From: Bacillota bacterium
Lineage (GTDB): Bacteria; Bacillota_I; Bacilli_A; Acholeplasmatales; Acholeplasmataceae
Direction: 5' to 3'
Assembly (NCBI GenBank): GCA_006226985.1
Contig: SBGC01000069.1
Location: 1-24,422, forward strand
DNA length: 24,422 nt
The first letter of the stretch is position 1, and each line of letters begins with the position of its first letter. A program made the translations under genes and the position numbers. Below the pieces are notes generated by a model, which saw only the letters and a list, made by a program, of their open reading frames with translations, was not told the origin of the DNA and searched no databases. Shown piece by piece: positions 7,275 through 13,935 of the stretch.

Positions 7275-8531
7275 ATGAAGAAAAAAATCCTTATCCGTTT
7301 TGGCGATATGATGCTAAAAGGGAAAAACATCGGGTTTTTCATCAAACGCGTTAGAAAACATTTGGTGGAAAAACTGAAAGACTTACAAGTATCCTATCAG
7401 TTCACACATGATCGCATCTATGTTGACTATCAAGTTGATGATGAAATAGATATTATAAATAGATTGTCTCAAATACCAGGTATATATTCGTATTCTGTTG
7501 TTTATGTTTCTAATCCAAACATTGAAGATATGATTAAAACTGCGGTGCATGTTTTAAATGTCGAAGCAACCAAAGCCATGATGCATATTAAAATTGAAAC
7601 AAAGCGTGCAGATAAAGACTTTCCGATGACGAGTCAAGATATTACGTTAATGATTGCTAACCCTATTTTTCAACAAGCAAATTTAAAATACACGATTGAT
7701 GTGAAACATCCAGAAGAAACACTCCGTATTGAACTTAGAAAAGATTTTGCTTATGTGTACTTAAGAAACCACAAAGGTTTAGGTGGTTTTCCCTATGGGA
7801 CACAAGGTAGGGGGTTACTCATGCTTTCAGGAGGTATTGATTCCCCTGTTGCAGGTTTTCTAGCGATGAAACAAGGCATTGAAGTCGATTTAATCCATTT
7901 TGACTCTTCACCGCTTACACCTCTTGAATCCACACAAAAAGTGATTGATTTAGCCAAAGTTCTTTCAAAATATACACTTGATGGAAAAATTAAACTTCAT
8001 CTTGTACCTTTTACGGAACTACATGAATTAATCTTAAAAAATGTATTTGATCCTTATATCATCACAGTGATGAGACGTATGATGTATCGCATTGCTGAAA
8101 AATTTGCCATTAGAAACAAACATCTATGTCTTATCAATGGTGAATCGGTTGGACAAGTTGCTTCTCAGACATTACCAAGTATGCAAGTTGTAGAAGCCGT
8201 CACAAAGTTACCAATTTTACGTCCACTCATCACATATGATAAACTAGATATTATAAAGATATCTGAACATATCGGCTCATACCCTATTTCAATTCAACCA
8301 TTTAATGATTGTTGCAGCATTTACGTTCCTAAAAGTCCAGTGACAAAACCTATGGAAGTTTATGCTAAAAAGTATGAAGCGACCTTTGAATTTGAAGACA
8401 TGATTTATCAACTCGTCAGAAATAGTTATACACTTGAAATTTCGAGTGATACACATATTGATTTATCATCTTATGGATTCACATTAAAAGAAGCAATGAC
8501 AACGTATCAGAAAGAAAGTGACGTTATTTGA
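7275..8531 (+). CDS. thiI: tRNA 4-thiouridine synthase ThiI
   Basis: Sulfur-transfer enzyme that makes 4-thiouridine at position 8 of tRNA, and in many bacteria helps thiazole synthesis. Domain order: N-terminal ferredoxin-like region (MKKKILIRFGDMMLKGKN), THUMP at about 60-165, then the PP-loop ATP pyrophosphatase domain with SGGIDSP at about 185-191. A Cys-Cys pair at about 346-347 (NDCCSIYVPKSP) lies in the conserved acceptor region; there is no C-terminal rhodanese domain, as usual in Firmicutes. In-frame ATGs lie at 7263, 7272 and 7275. 7263 is at or before the predicted transcript start, and GGTGAT at 7265-7270 fits 7275 best. The open frame continues upstream through the reductase gene, but that part is antisense shadow. 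The next gene overlaps by 4 bases (TTGA). Confidence 0.95.
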   Translation: MKKKILIRFGDMMLKGKNIGFFIKRVRKHLVEKLKDLQVSYQFTHDRIYVDYQVDDEIDIINRLSQIPGIYSYSVVYVSNPNIEDMIKTAVHVLNVEATKAMMHIKIETKRADKDFPMTSQDITLMIANPIFQQANLKYTIDVKHPEETLRIELRKDFAYVYLRNHKGLGGFPYGTQGRGLLMLSGGIDSPVAGFLAMKQGIEVDLIHFDSSPLTPLESTQKVIDLAKVLSKYTLDGKIKLHLVPFTELHELILKNVFDPYIITVMRRMMYRIAEKFAIRNKHLCLINGESVGQVASQTLPSMQVVEAVTKLPILRPLITYDKLDIIKISEHIGSYPISIQPFNDCCSIYVPKSPVTKPMEVYAKKYEATFEFEDMIYQLVRNSYTLEISSDTHIDLSSYGFTLKEAMTTYQKESDVI

Positions 8532-9226
8532 TTACATCCAAACAAAACGCATCATTTAAATTATGGGTTAAACTCAAATTAAAAAAATATCGTGATATGC
8601 ATGATATGTTTTTGGTCTATGGTGAACATCAAATCAGTAAAGCAAAAGAAAAAGGTGCCTTACTTGAAGTACTATCATCAAATGAAGCGCTTGAAGCAAC
8701 CCATTTATCAAAACCTCTAATGGATGAATTACAGCAAGCTGAAACATATTTTGATCAAGTAGGCGTATGTAAAAAAGTAAATACGACGATTGAATCAAAT
8801 CAAGTGTTGATCCTTGATGATATTCAAGACCCTGATAATTTAGGGGCTTTAATCAGAAGTGCAGCAGCATTTAACTTTTTACATATCATCATCAGTCATC
8901 GCTCTGCAGATGCTTATAATGAAAAGACAATCAGAGCATCTAAAGGCTCATTATTTGATGTTTATTTGGAAAGAAGACCTTTAGTAGATGCAGTTATAGC
9001 ATTAAAACACAAGGGTTATCATGTTTTATGTGCAGATGCACATCAACAGGGTCATATAAAAAAATATGAAAAAATCGCATTAATCCTCGGTAATGAAGGT
9101 CATGGCATTTCAGACGATTTGAAATCGATATCTGATGATTTTGTTACCATCGAGACACAACATGTTGAAAGTTTAAACGTATCTGTTGCAGGAGCTATTT
9201 TAATGTATGAATGGAGGAAATTATGA
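8528..9226 (+). CDS. TrmH/SpoU-family RNA 2'-O-methyltransferase
   Basis: A SPOUT-class methyltransferase that methylates a ribose in rRNA or tRNA using S-adenosylmethionine. Residues 1-80 form the L30e-like RNA-binding domain (SKQNASFKLWVKLKLKKYR, then FLVYGEHQI). The trefoil-knot motifs follow: motif 1 LDDIQDPDNLGALIRSA (97-113), motif 2 ILGNEGHGI (186-194), motif 3 SLNVSVAGAILMYEW (215-229). The start is TTG at 8528, overlapping the thiI TGA. The next ATG (~8598) would delete the conserved N-terminal segment, so TTG is favoured. It is close to the RlmB/YsgA group, but the target nucleotide cannot be read from sequence. Confidence 0.92.
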   Translation: MITSKQNASFKLWVKLKLKKYRDMHDMFLVYGEHQISKAKEKGALLEVLSSNEALEATHLSKPLMDELQQAETYFDQVGVCKKVNTTIESNQVLILDDIQDPDNLGALIRSAAAFNFLHIIISHRSADAYNEKTIRASKGSLFDVYLERRPLVDAVIALKHKGYHVLCADAHQQGHIKKYEKIALILGNEGHGISDDLKSISDDFVTIETQHVESLNVSVAGAILMYEWRKL

Positions 9227-10128
9227 AACCGATATTGACTGGATTCTTTGATCATCATCAACAAATCACGTTTGAAGAAATGATTGCATTTACAGATCGA
9301 TATGAACTTGATCAAATTTGTATCAGACATTACAATAAGAAACCCATGATTGAAGTAAGTGAAGCAGATATTAAACAAATGCTTCTATCACTTAAAACAG
9401 CAAAAAATAAGATTGCGATTATAGATACTGGAATTAAACCATTTGACATACACCAAGAAGGTAAATTTCAAGAAGCATTTGATGAGTTTAAATATCTCTT
9501 AAAAGTGGCTGAAAAACTTAAAGTGAGTCATATCATGCTCGAATTACCTATCTTTACTGATGTGATCCAAGAGTTTGAACTGATCAAAACAAGATTAGAA
9601 CCTTTCGTGGAAACAGCTATAAAGTCAGGTAGAAAAATTATCATAAAGCCTAGTAGAGAGTATAAGGCTAATGTTTACCAATACATTTTTAAAAAGTTTA
9701 AAACAAGCCATTTAGGTGTGTTATTTGATCCTGTGTTTTTTATGATGCATAATGAATCAACAACGACTGCTTATCGTATCTTAAAAGGAAATATTTATGC
9801 ATTTGCATTTCATGATGCAAATCACCAAGGAGTAGAAGCTTTGGTTGGTTATGGTAAAGCTGATGTTGTTGCTATTTGTAAAAAGCTTTTGAGAGATCGA
9901 TATGATGGATTTATTCTTATGGATAATCAGTTTAAACCTCAATCATTTGAGTTAACAGAAACAAAAAAGGGCTTTTTCCAAAAATTATTTTCGAATGATA
10001 AAAAGAAAAAAGAACAATATATTTCTGAGTTGTCAAAAAAGATATTTCCAAATGAGGAAACAAAAAATGTCACCTATGATGACATTTTAGAAAATCAGAT
10101 TCGATTAGTTAAAACGATTTTTAAATAG
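9223..10128 (+). CDS. TIM-barrel sugar-phosphate isomerase/epimerase-like protein
   Basis: A 301-residue protein of the xylose-isomerase-like / AP-endonuclease-2 fold family. Support: repeating strand-helix pattern, an N-terminal GFFDHH segment, a LGVLFDPVFFM strand (~168-178) and FAFHDANHQG...VGYGKADV (~197-215), which matches the metal-binding HD and 'G-G' region of such barrels. The usual Glu-rich strand is instead IIIKPSREYKAN, so a canonical metal-ligand Glu seems absent. A Lys-rich insertion (~247-265) follows the barrel core. The ATG at 9223 overlaps the methyltransferase stop (ATGA) and has GGAGG at 9213-9217; an upstream in-frame ATG (9211) would overlap that ribosome site. The 3' end overlaps the convergent deformylase gene by 8 bases. 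Substrate unknown. Confidence 0.7.
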   Translation: MKPILTGFFDHHQQITFEEMIAFTDRYELDQICIRHYNKKPMIEVSEADIKQMLLSLKTAKNKIAIIDTGIKPFDIHQEGKFQEAFDEFKYLLKVAEKLKVSHIMLELPIFTDVIQEFELIKTRLEPFVETAIKSGRKIIIKPSREYKANVYQYIFKKFKTSHLGVLFDPVFFMMHNESTTTAYRILKGNIYAFAFHDANHQGVEALVGYGKADVVAICKKLLRDRYDGFILMDNQFKPQSFELTETKKGFFQKLFSNDKKKKEQYISELSKKIFPNEETKNVTYDDILENQIRLVKTIFK

Positions 10129-10699
10129 ATTCTTCCTCTGCAGGAATTGAAAAAGCAGGGATAGCGTTTGGCAGTTCAGGGAATAATTTTGAAACATAAA
10201 GGATACCGTTTAAGTGGTCATATTCATGTTGGAACACAATACCTACATATCCACTGAGTGTGAGTTCGATGGGTATAAGTTCTCCACTCTCGATATCATA
10301 AGATAAAGCTTCAAAAACAACTGTATGATATCTTGGCGTTAAACCCTCGGTTTCACGATCAACACTTAGACAACCCTCTCCACCAGGTACATACGTTAAT
10401 TCTTTACTTTTAGCTTTTAAAACAGGATTGACGAGTGCATAGGAGTACAAAATGCCATCAAAATCAGTTACATGAGCAGCAAACATTCGTTTTGATACAT
10501 TAACTTGTGGAGCTGCAAGACCTACAGCAGGACGAAGACCATATTTTTCAACCATTTCTTCATCTTGAGAATTCTTGACATATTCGAGCATTTCTTTTAA
10601 TAATTTTTTATCCTGAGAGCTTAATGGAAGCTTAACTTCCTTAGCTACAGTCGTGAGCGTTGGATGTCCTTCGCGAATAATATTTTTCATGGTTATCAT
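10121..10699 (-). CDS. def: Peptide deformylase
   Basis: Removes the formyl group from nascent proteins in the cytosol. The three metalloenzyme motifs are present: GLAAPQV (residues 60-66), EGCLSV with metal-binding Cys110, and QHEYDHLNG with His158, catalytic Glu159 and His162. Length of 192 residues and the inserted loop between motifs 1 and 2 fit the Gram-positive (type 2) class. ATG 10699 is chosen because GAGGTG lies 6 bases upstream on the minus strand; a GTG 9 bases further out overlaps that site. An extended -10, TGATATAAT, lies at 10726-10718. Its end overlaps the convergent isomerase-like gene by 8 bases with no terminator visible between them. Confidence 0.95.
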   Translation of the reverse strand: MITMKNIIREGHPTLTTVAKEVKLPLSSQDKKLLKEMLEYVKNSQDEEMVEKYGLRPAVGLAAPQVNVSKRMFAAHVTDFDGILYSYALVNPVLKAKSKELTYVPGGEGCLSVDRETEGLTPRYHTVVFEALSYDIESGELIPIELTLSGYVGIVFQHEYDHLNGILYVSKLFPELPNAIPAFSIPAEEESI

Positions 10700-10717
10700 A
10701 GTTAACACCTCATCATT

Positions 10718-10726
10718 ATTATATCA
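10718..10726 (-). promoter_or_regulatory. Extended -10 promoter of def
   Basis: Minus-strand TGATATAAT about 20 bases before the def start codon; identical to the -10 at 757-765. It lies in the 38-bp gap to the divergent pseudouridine synthase gene. Confidence 0.55.
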
Positions 10727-10737
10727 TAGGAGCATGC

Positions 10738-11424
10738 ATGCGTATTGATAAATTGTTAAGCCAAATGAAATATGGTTCAAGAACTGATATCAAAAAAATG
10801 ATATCTTTTGGTTCCATTTATGTGAACCAAAAACCTGTAATTGATTCATCTTTTCAAGTTGATCCACTTATTGATGATATTTTAATCAATAATGAGAAAC
10901 TATTTTATAAAGATCCTATTCATTTAGCGATCTATAAACCTATTGGCTATTTGTCTGCACATAAAGATGCTATGCATCCCTGTGTGATTGATCTCATAAA
11001 ACCACCGTATGATCGCTTTAATTATGCAATGTCTGGACGACTTGACTTAGATGCTGAAGGGCTCATGATACTCACTACTGATGGCCAATTTGCACATCAA
11101 CTGATGCATCCTAAATATCACTTGCCAAAAACGTATGAAGTTATTCTAGACAAAAAATTCGAACATGCTACTGAACTTACTGAAGGTGTCACTATCCTTG
11201 ATGGTAAAAACGATCCTTTTACGGCTAAAGCACTGAAGATTGAGTCTCATGAAAATCATGTTACACTAGAGATTGATGAAGGCAAATTTCATCAAGTCAA
11301 GCGCATGTTTAAGGCTGTTGGTTATGAAGTACTTAATTTAAAAAGAGTGAAAATCGGTTCTTTTGAACTTGCTGATTTAACACCGGGTATATACAAAGAA
11401 ATTAGAAAGGAAGACATCTTATGA
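10738..11424 (+). CDS. RsuA-family rRNA pseudouridine synthase
   Basis: A 228-residue enzyme of the RsuA/RluB/E/F family that isomerises a uridine in rRNA. An N-terminal S4 RNA-binding domain (MRIDKLLSQMKYGSRTDIKK, FGSIYVNQKPV) is followed by the catalytic core with GRLDLDAEGLM, in which Asp103 is the nucleophile, and FHQVKRMFKAVG near the C terminus. The small size and the short S4 domain point to the RsuA branch (16S rRNA target in E. coli); the site is not determinable here. AGGAG lies 5 bases before the ATG. The stop overlaps the ATG of ylbF (ATGA), so the two are coupled. Confidence 0.93.
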   Translation: MRIDKLLSQMKYGSRTDIKKMISFGSIYVNQKPVIDSSFQVDPLIDDILINNEKLFYKDPIHLAIYKPIGYLSAHKDAMHPCVIDLIKPPYDRFNYAMSGRLDLDAEGLMILTTDGQFAHQLMHPKYHLPKTYEVILDKKFEHATELTEGVTILDGKNDPFTAKALKIESHENHVTLEIDEGKFHQVKRMFKAVGYEVLNLKRVKIGSFELADLTPGIYKEIRKEDIL

Positions 11425-11816
11425 CAGACATCATTTTACAAGCATATGAAGTTCTTGATGAAATAAAGAAAGATCCTCGATATCAAGAAATTAAAAAAAT
11501 TGATAAAATAATCATGAATACTTATCAACATGAAATCAATCATTTTAGTAAGTCAAAAGAACAATATGACGAAATCATGCGTCAAGGTGGACACTATCAT
11601 CCTGACTTTAAAGAAGTCGTCAAAACTTATAGTGAAGCCAAAAACACACTTTATTCGAAAGAAGAAGTCAAGAGATACTTTCAATTAGAAAAAGAAATTC
11701 AAGATGAGATCAACGAATTTTTAATCACATTGTCTCAAAGTGTATCAACACACATTAAAACACCTAATAAACTCGGCATTGTGTCAAAAGGAGGAGGAAG
11801 TTGTCATGTTAGCTAA
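11421..11816 (+). CDS. ylbF: YlbF/YmcA-family protein
   Basis: A 131-residue mostly helical protein of the YlbF/YmcA (DUF964) family. In Bacillus YlbF, YmcA and YaaT form a complex that binds RNase Y and influences mRNA processing, competence, sporulation and biofilms. Matching features: the central HYHPDFKEVVKTYSEAK block, the long helices around it, and the C-terminal HIKTPNKLG...GGGSCHVS. Bacillus YlbF carries several cysteines in this tail that bind an iron-sulfur cluster; here only one Cys remains. Its reading frame overlaps the rsuA-like stop (ATGA), and the codons for its KGGGS tail form the ribosome site of ylbG, which starts inside it. Confidence 0.85.
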   Translation: MTDIILQAYEVLDEIKKDPRYQEIKKIDKIIMNTYQHEINHFSKSKEQYDEIMRQGGHYHPDFKEVVKTYSEAKNTLYSKEEVKRYFQLEKEIQDEINEFLITLSQSVSTHIKTPNKLGIVSKGGGSCHVS

Positions 11817-12033
11817 TCGTATGCAATATATCGTTTTTTATCAAGGAAAAGCAATATTAGAAAAATTACAGACATTGCCTTTAGATATTGCTTATATATC
11901 AGAGAAACAAGGCTATGCAGTTGTTTATGGTGATAAAGAACAGGAACAAACTTATAAAAAACAACTCAAAGATGTGAAAGGGTTTAAATTTTTTGGTCCA
12001 TCGCAGCTTTATGATGAAACATTAAATTTTTAA
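11806..12033 (+). CDS. ylbG: YlbG family protein (DUF2129)
   Basis: A 75-residue protein matching YlbG of Bacillus: RMQYIVFYQGKA near the N terminus, DIAYISEKQGYAVVYGDKEQ in the middle and a FKFFGPSQLYDETL C-terminal segment. The function of YlbG is not established; it is almost always next to ylbF, as here. The open frame extends further upstream (to 11740), but ATG 11806 is preceded by GGAGGAGGAAG and gives the family's normal length, so I use it. It overlaps ylbF by 11 bases. No clear terminator follows before the rpsP promoter. Confidence 0.85.
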   Translation: MLANRMQYIVFYQGKAILEKLQTLPLDIAYISEKQGYAVVYGDKEQEQTYKKQLKDVKGFKFFGPSQLYDETLNF

Positions 12034-12051
12034 TCTGTTAAGTAAAAAGAC

Positions 12052-12079
12052 TTGACACTATAAAAAAAGTGTATATAAT
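12052..12079 (+). promoter_or_regulatory. Promoter of the rpsP-trmD operon
   Basis: TTGACA (12052-12057), 16-bp spacer, TATAAT (12074-12079). An inverted repeat ACACT/AGTGT (12055-12059 / 12068-12072) lies between and over the elements, and a small GGTAT/ATACC hairpin (12081-12092) is at the transcript start. Confidence 0.8.
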
Positions 12080-12114
12080 AGGTATGGATACCATAAAGAA
12101 AGAGAGTGATAATT

Positions 12115-12357
12115 ATGGCAGTTAAATTACGTTTACAACGTTTTGGTTCAAACAAAAGACCATTCTATCGTGTTGTAGCTAGCGAATCAAACAGATCAAG
12201 AGATGGAAGATTCCTTGAAATTCTTGGAACTTACGATCCTCTTGTTGGAAAAGTATTAGTTGATAGCGAAAAAGTTTCAAAATGGATGAGCAATGGAGCA
12301 CAACCTACAGACACTGTTAAAAGTTTATTTAAAAAATATAACGTAACAGGCAAATAA
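12115..12357 (+). CDS. rpsP: 30S ribosomal protein S16
   Basis: Small-subunit protein needed for 16S rRNA folding. The sequence [19 protein letters not shown], then [15 protein letters not shown], is the standard S16 signature, and 80 residues is normal. ATG 12115 is used; an in-frame ATG at 12106 would add MII- and overlaps the GAGAGTGAT ribosome site. It is the first gene of the rpsP-khpA-rimM-trmD unit, whose other members mature or modify RNA. Confidence 0.97.
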   Translation: MAVKLRLQRFGSNKRPFYRVVASESNRSRDGRFLEILGTYDPLVGKVLVDSEKVSKWMSNGAQPTDTVKSLFKKYNVTGK

Positions 12358-12375
12358 AAAAGGGGGAACTGAATC

Positions 12376-12624
12376 ATGGCTGTTGATTTTGAAAAACTCA
12401 TAAAAAATATGATAATGCCATTAGTCGTTAACCCAGATGATGTATTAGTTAAGATCTTATCAAGTGATGAAGAAACAATTACCATTCAACTACTCGTGAA
12501 TGAAGCAGATTTAGGACGTGTGATTGGAAAAGGCGGCAAGATTGCGAGTGCTATGCGTACCATTGTGTATGCTGGTGCATCAAAAGAAGGCAAGCGCGTA
12601 CACATCGATATTGATTCTTTTTAA
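12376..12624 (+). CDS. khpA: KH-domain RNA-binding protein KhpA (YlqC)
   Basis: An 82-residue single-KH-domain protein. The GRVIGKGGKIASAMRTIV segment holds the GxxG loop that grips single-stranded RNA. In Firmicutes KhpA pairs with KhpB (Jag/EloR) and binds many RNAs; its gene is regularly found between rpsP and rimM, exactly as here. GGGGG precedes the ATG. Only 11 bases separate its stop from the rimM start used here. Confidence 0.94.
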   Translation: MAVDFEKLIKNMIMPLVVNPDDVLVKILSSDEETITIQLLVNEADLGRVIGKGGKIASAMRTIVYAGASKEGKRVHIDIDSF

Positions 12625-12635
12625 GGATGATTTCA

Positions 12636-13118
12636 ATGTATCAAATTGGTAAAATTACAAATACACACGGCATTAAGGGAGAGGTTAAAATCTACAATTT
12701 AAGTGATTTTAACCGCTTTTTCGTTGGAAATAAAGTTTATGTCGTCATCAAAGATAAGAAGACAGTGTTTACCATTGAGCGTGTAAGACCTCAAGGGACT
12801 GTTTTTATCGTCAAATTTAAGGGTTTTGAAGATATCAATCAAATCTTACCTTATAAAGGTGAATTTCTTTATAGTGATGAAAAACCAGAATTAGAAGAAG
12901 ACGATTACCACTATGATGATTTACTTGATAAAGATGTTTATGACGAATCAGGTGTGCATCTTGGCGTTATTACAGGTTTAATTCCTGTACCACAAGGACA
13001 TCTTTTAGAAATCGAAAAGCCTAATGGAAAAAAAGCACTCATACCTTTTGTCAGTGAGTTTGTTATCGATATAGATGATGATAAAGTCATCATTCGACCC
13101 ATTGAGGGATTGCTATGA
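12636..13118 (+). CDS. rimM: 16S rRNA processing protein RimM
   Basis: Assembly factor for the 30S head, working with S19. The N-terminal barrel starts MYQIGKITNTHGIKGEVKI, and the C-terminal PRC-barrel contains DLLDKDVYDESGVHLGVITG and ALIPFVSEFVIDID. Length of 160 residues is normal. ATG 12636 is chosen over ATG 12627, because the latter lies inside the AAGGAT ribosome site. The TGA stop overlaps the trmD start (ATGA). Confidence 0.96.
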   Translation: MYQIGKITNTHGIKGEVKIYNLSDFNRFFVGNKVYVVIKDKKTVFTIERVRPQGTVFIVKFKGFEDINQILPYKGEFLYSDEKPELEEDDYHYDDLLDKDVYDESGVHLGVITGLIPVPQGHLLEIEKPNGKKALIPFVSEFVIDIDDDKVIIRPIEGLL

Positions 13119-13837
13119 AAATAGATATTATAACGATTTTCCCAGAATTTTTTGATTCATTTTTAAACACATCGATTATTAAAAGAGCTATTGAAGAAAA
13201 TCAAGTAGATATTAAAGCACATCAGCTTAGAGATTTTTCAAAAAGAAAACATCATTACATTGATGATACACCCTATGGTGGTGGGGTTGGTATGCTCATG
13301 CAGTTTCCACCCTTTTATGAAGCCATCCATCATTTAAAAAATGAACATACAAAAGTCATTATGCTTTCACCACAAGGTAAACTCTTTAATCAAGAATATG
13401 CAAAAAAATATGCTAAAGAGACACATGTTATCTTGCTATGTGGTCACTACGAAGGCATTGATGCACGTGTTGAAAATTTTATCGATGATGAGCTCTCAAT
13501 TGGTGATTACGTTTTAACCGGTGGTGAAATCCCTGCAATGATTTTTACAGATGCAGTGACTCGCTTATTACCTGGCGTCATCCATGAAGAATCATCTGAA
13601 CTTGATTCACTACAAAATGGATGGTTGAAGTACCCCCAGTACACAAAACCAGAGTCTTATAAAGGCTATGATGTACCAGACATATTAAGATCAGGCCATC
13701 ATGGAAACATTGAAATGTGGCGCAAAGAACAATCGGTTAAACGTACAATGCAAAAAAGACCTGATTTGTTTTCAAAGATAGCATTAACTGAAGAAGAGAA
13801 AAAAATCGTTCATAAAATAAAGACAACGTTACCTTAA
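13115..13837 (+). CDS. trmD: tRNA (guanine-37-N1) methyltransferase
   Basis: SPOUT methyltransferase that makes m1G37 in tRNAs reading CNN codons (Leu, Pro) and one Arg codon, preventing +1 frameshifts. Signatures: MKIDIITIFPEFFD at the start, DDTPYGGGVGMLMQ (~49-62), and the knot region LCGHYEGIDARVENFIDDE with SIGDYVLTGGE (~107-140). Length of 240 residues is normal. It is coupled to rimM by a 4-base overlap. In many Firmicutes rplS follows directly; here an LTA-synthase-like gene with its own promoter intervenes. Confidence 0.98.
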   Translation: MKIDIITIFPEFFDSFLNTSIIKRAIEENQVDIKAHQLRDFSKRKHHYIDDTPYGGGVGMLMQFPPFYEAIHHLKNEHTKVIMLSPQGKLFNQEYAKKYAKETHVILLCGHYEGIDARVENFIDDELSIGDYVLTGGEIPAMIFTDAVTRLLPGVIHEESSELDSLQNGWLKYPQYTKPESYKGYDVPDILRSGHHGNIEMWRKEQSVKRTMQKRPDLFSKIALTEEEKKIVHKIKTTLP

Positions 13838-13858
13838 ATAGGGTAAATGATTGCTATT

Positions 13859-13887
13859 TTGACGGTTTTAATATAGAATATTATAAA
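13859..13887 (+). promoter_or_regulatory. Promoter of the LTA-synthase-like gene
   Basis: TTGACG (13859-13864), 17-bp spacer, TATAAA (13882-13887), between trmD and the following gene. Confidence 0.7.
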
Positions 13888-13893
13888 GAGAAT

Positions 13894-13908
13894 TATGCTT
13901 TAAGCATA
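13894..13908. promoter_or_regulatory. Inverted repeat at the transcript start, possible operator
   Basis: TATGCTT and AAGCATA, 7-bp arms around a single T, at the expected +1 of the promoter at 13859-13887. The loop is too short for a good RNA hairpin and no T-tract follows, so a protein-binding site is more likely than a terminator. Confidence 0.4.
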
Positions 13909-13935
13909 TCTTGTTTAATTTTGAAAGGACATTTG

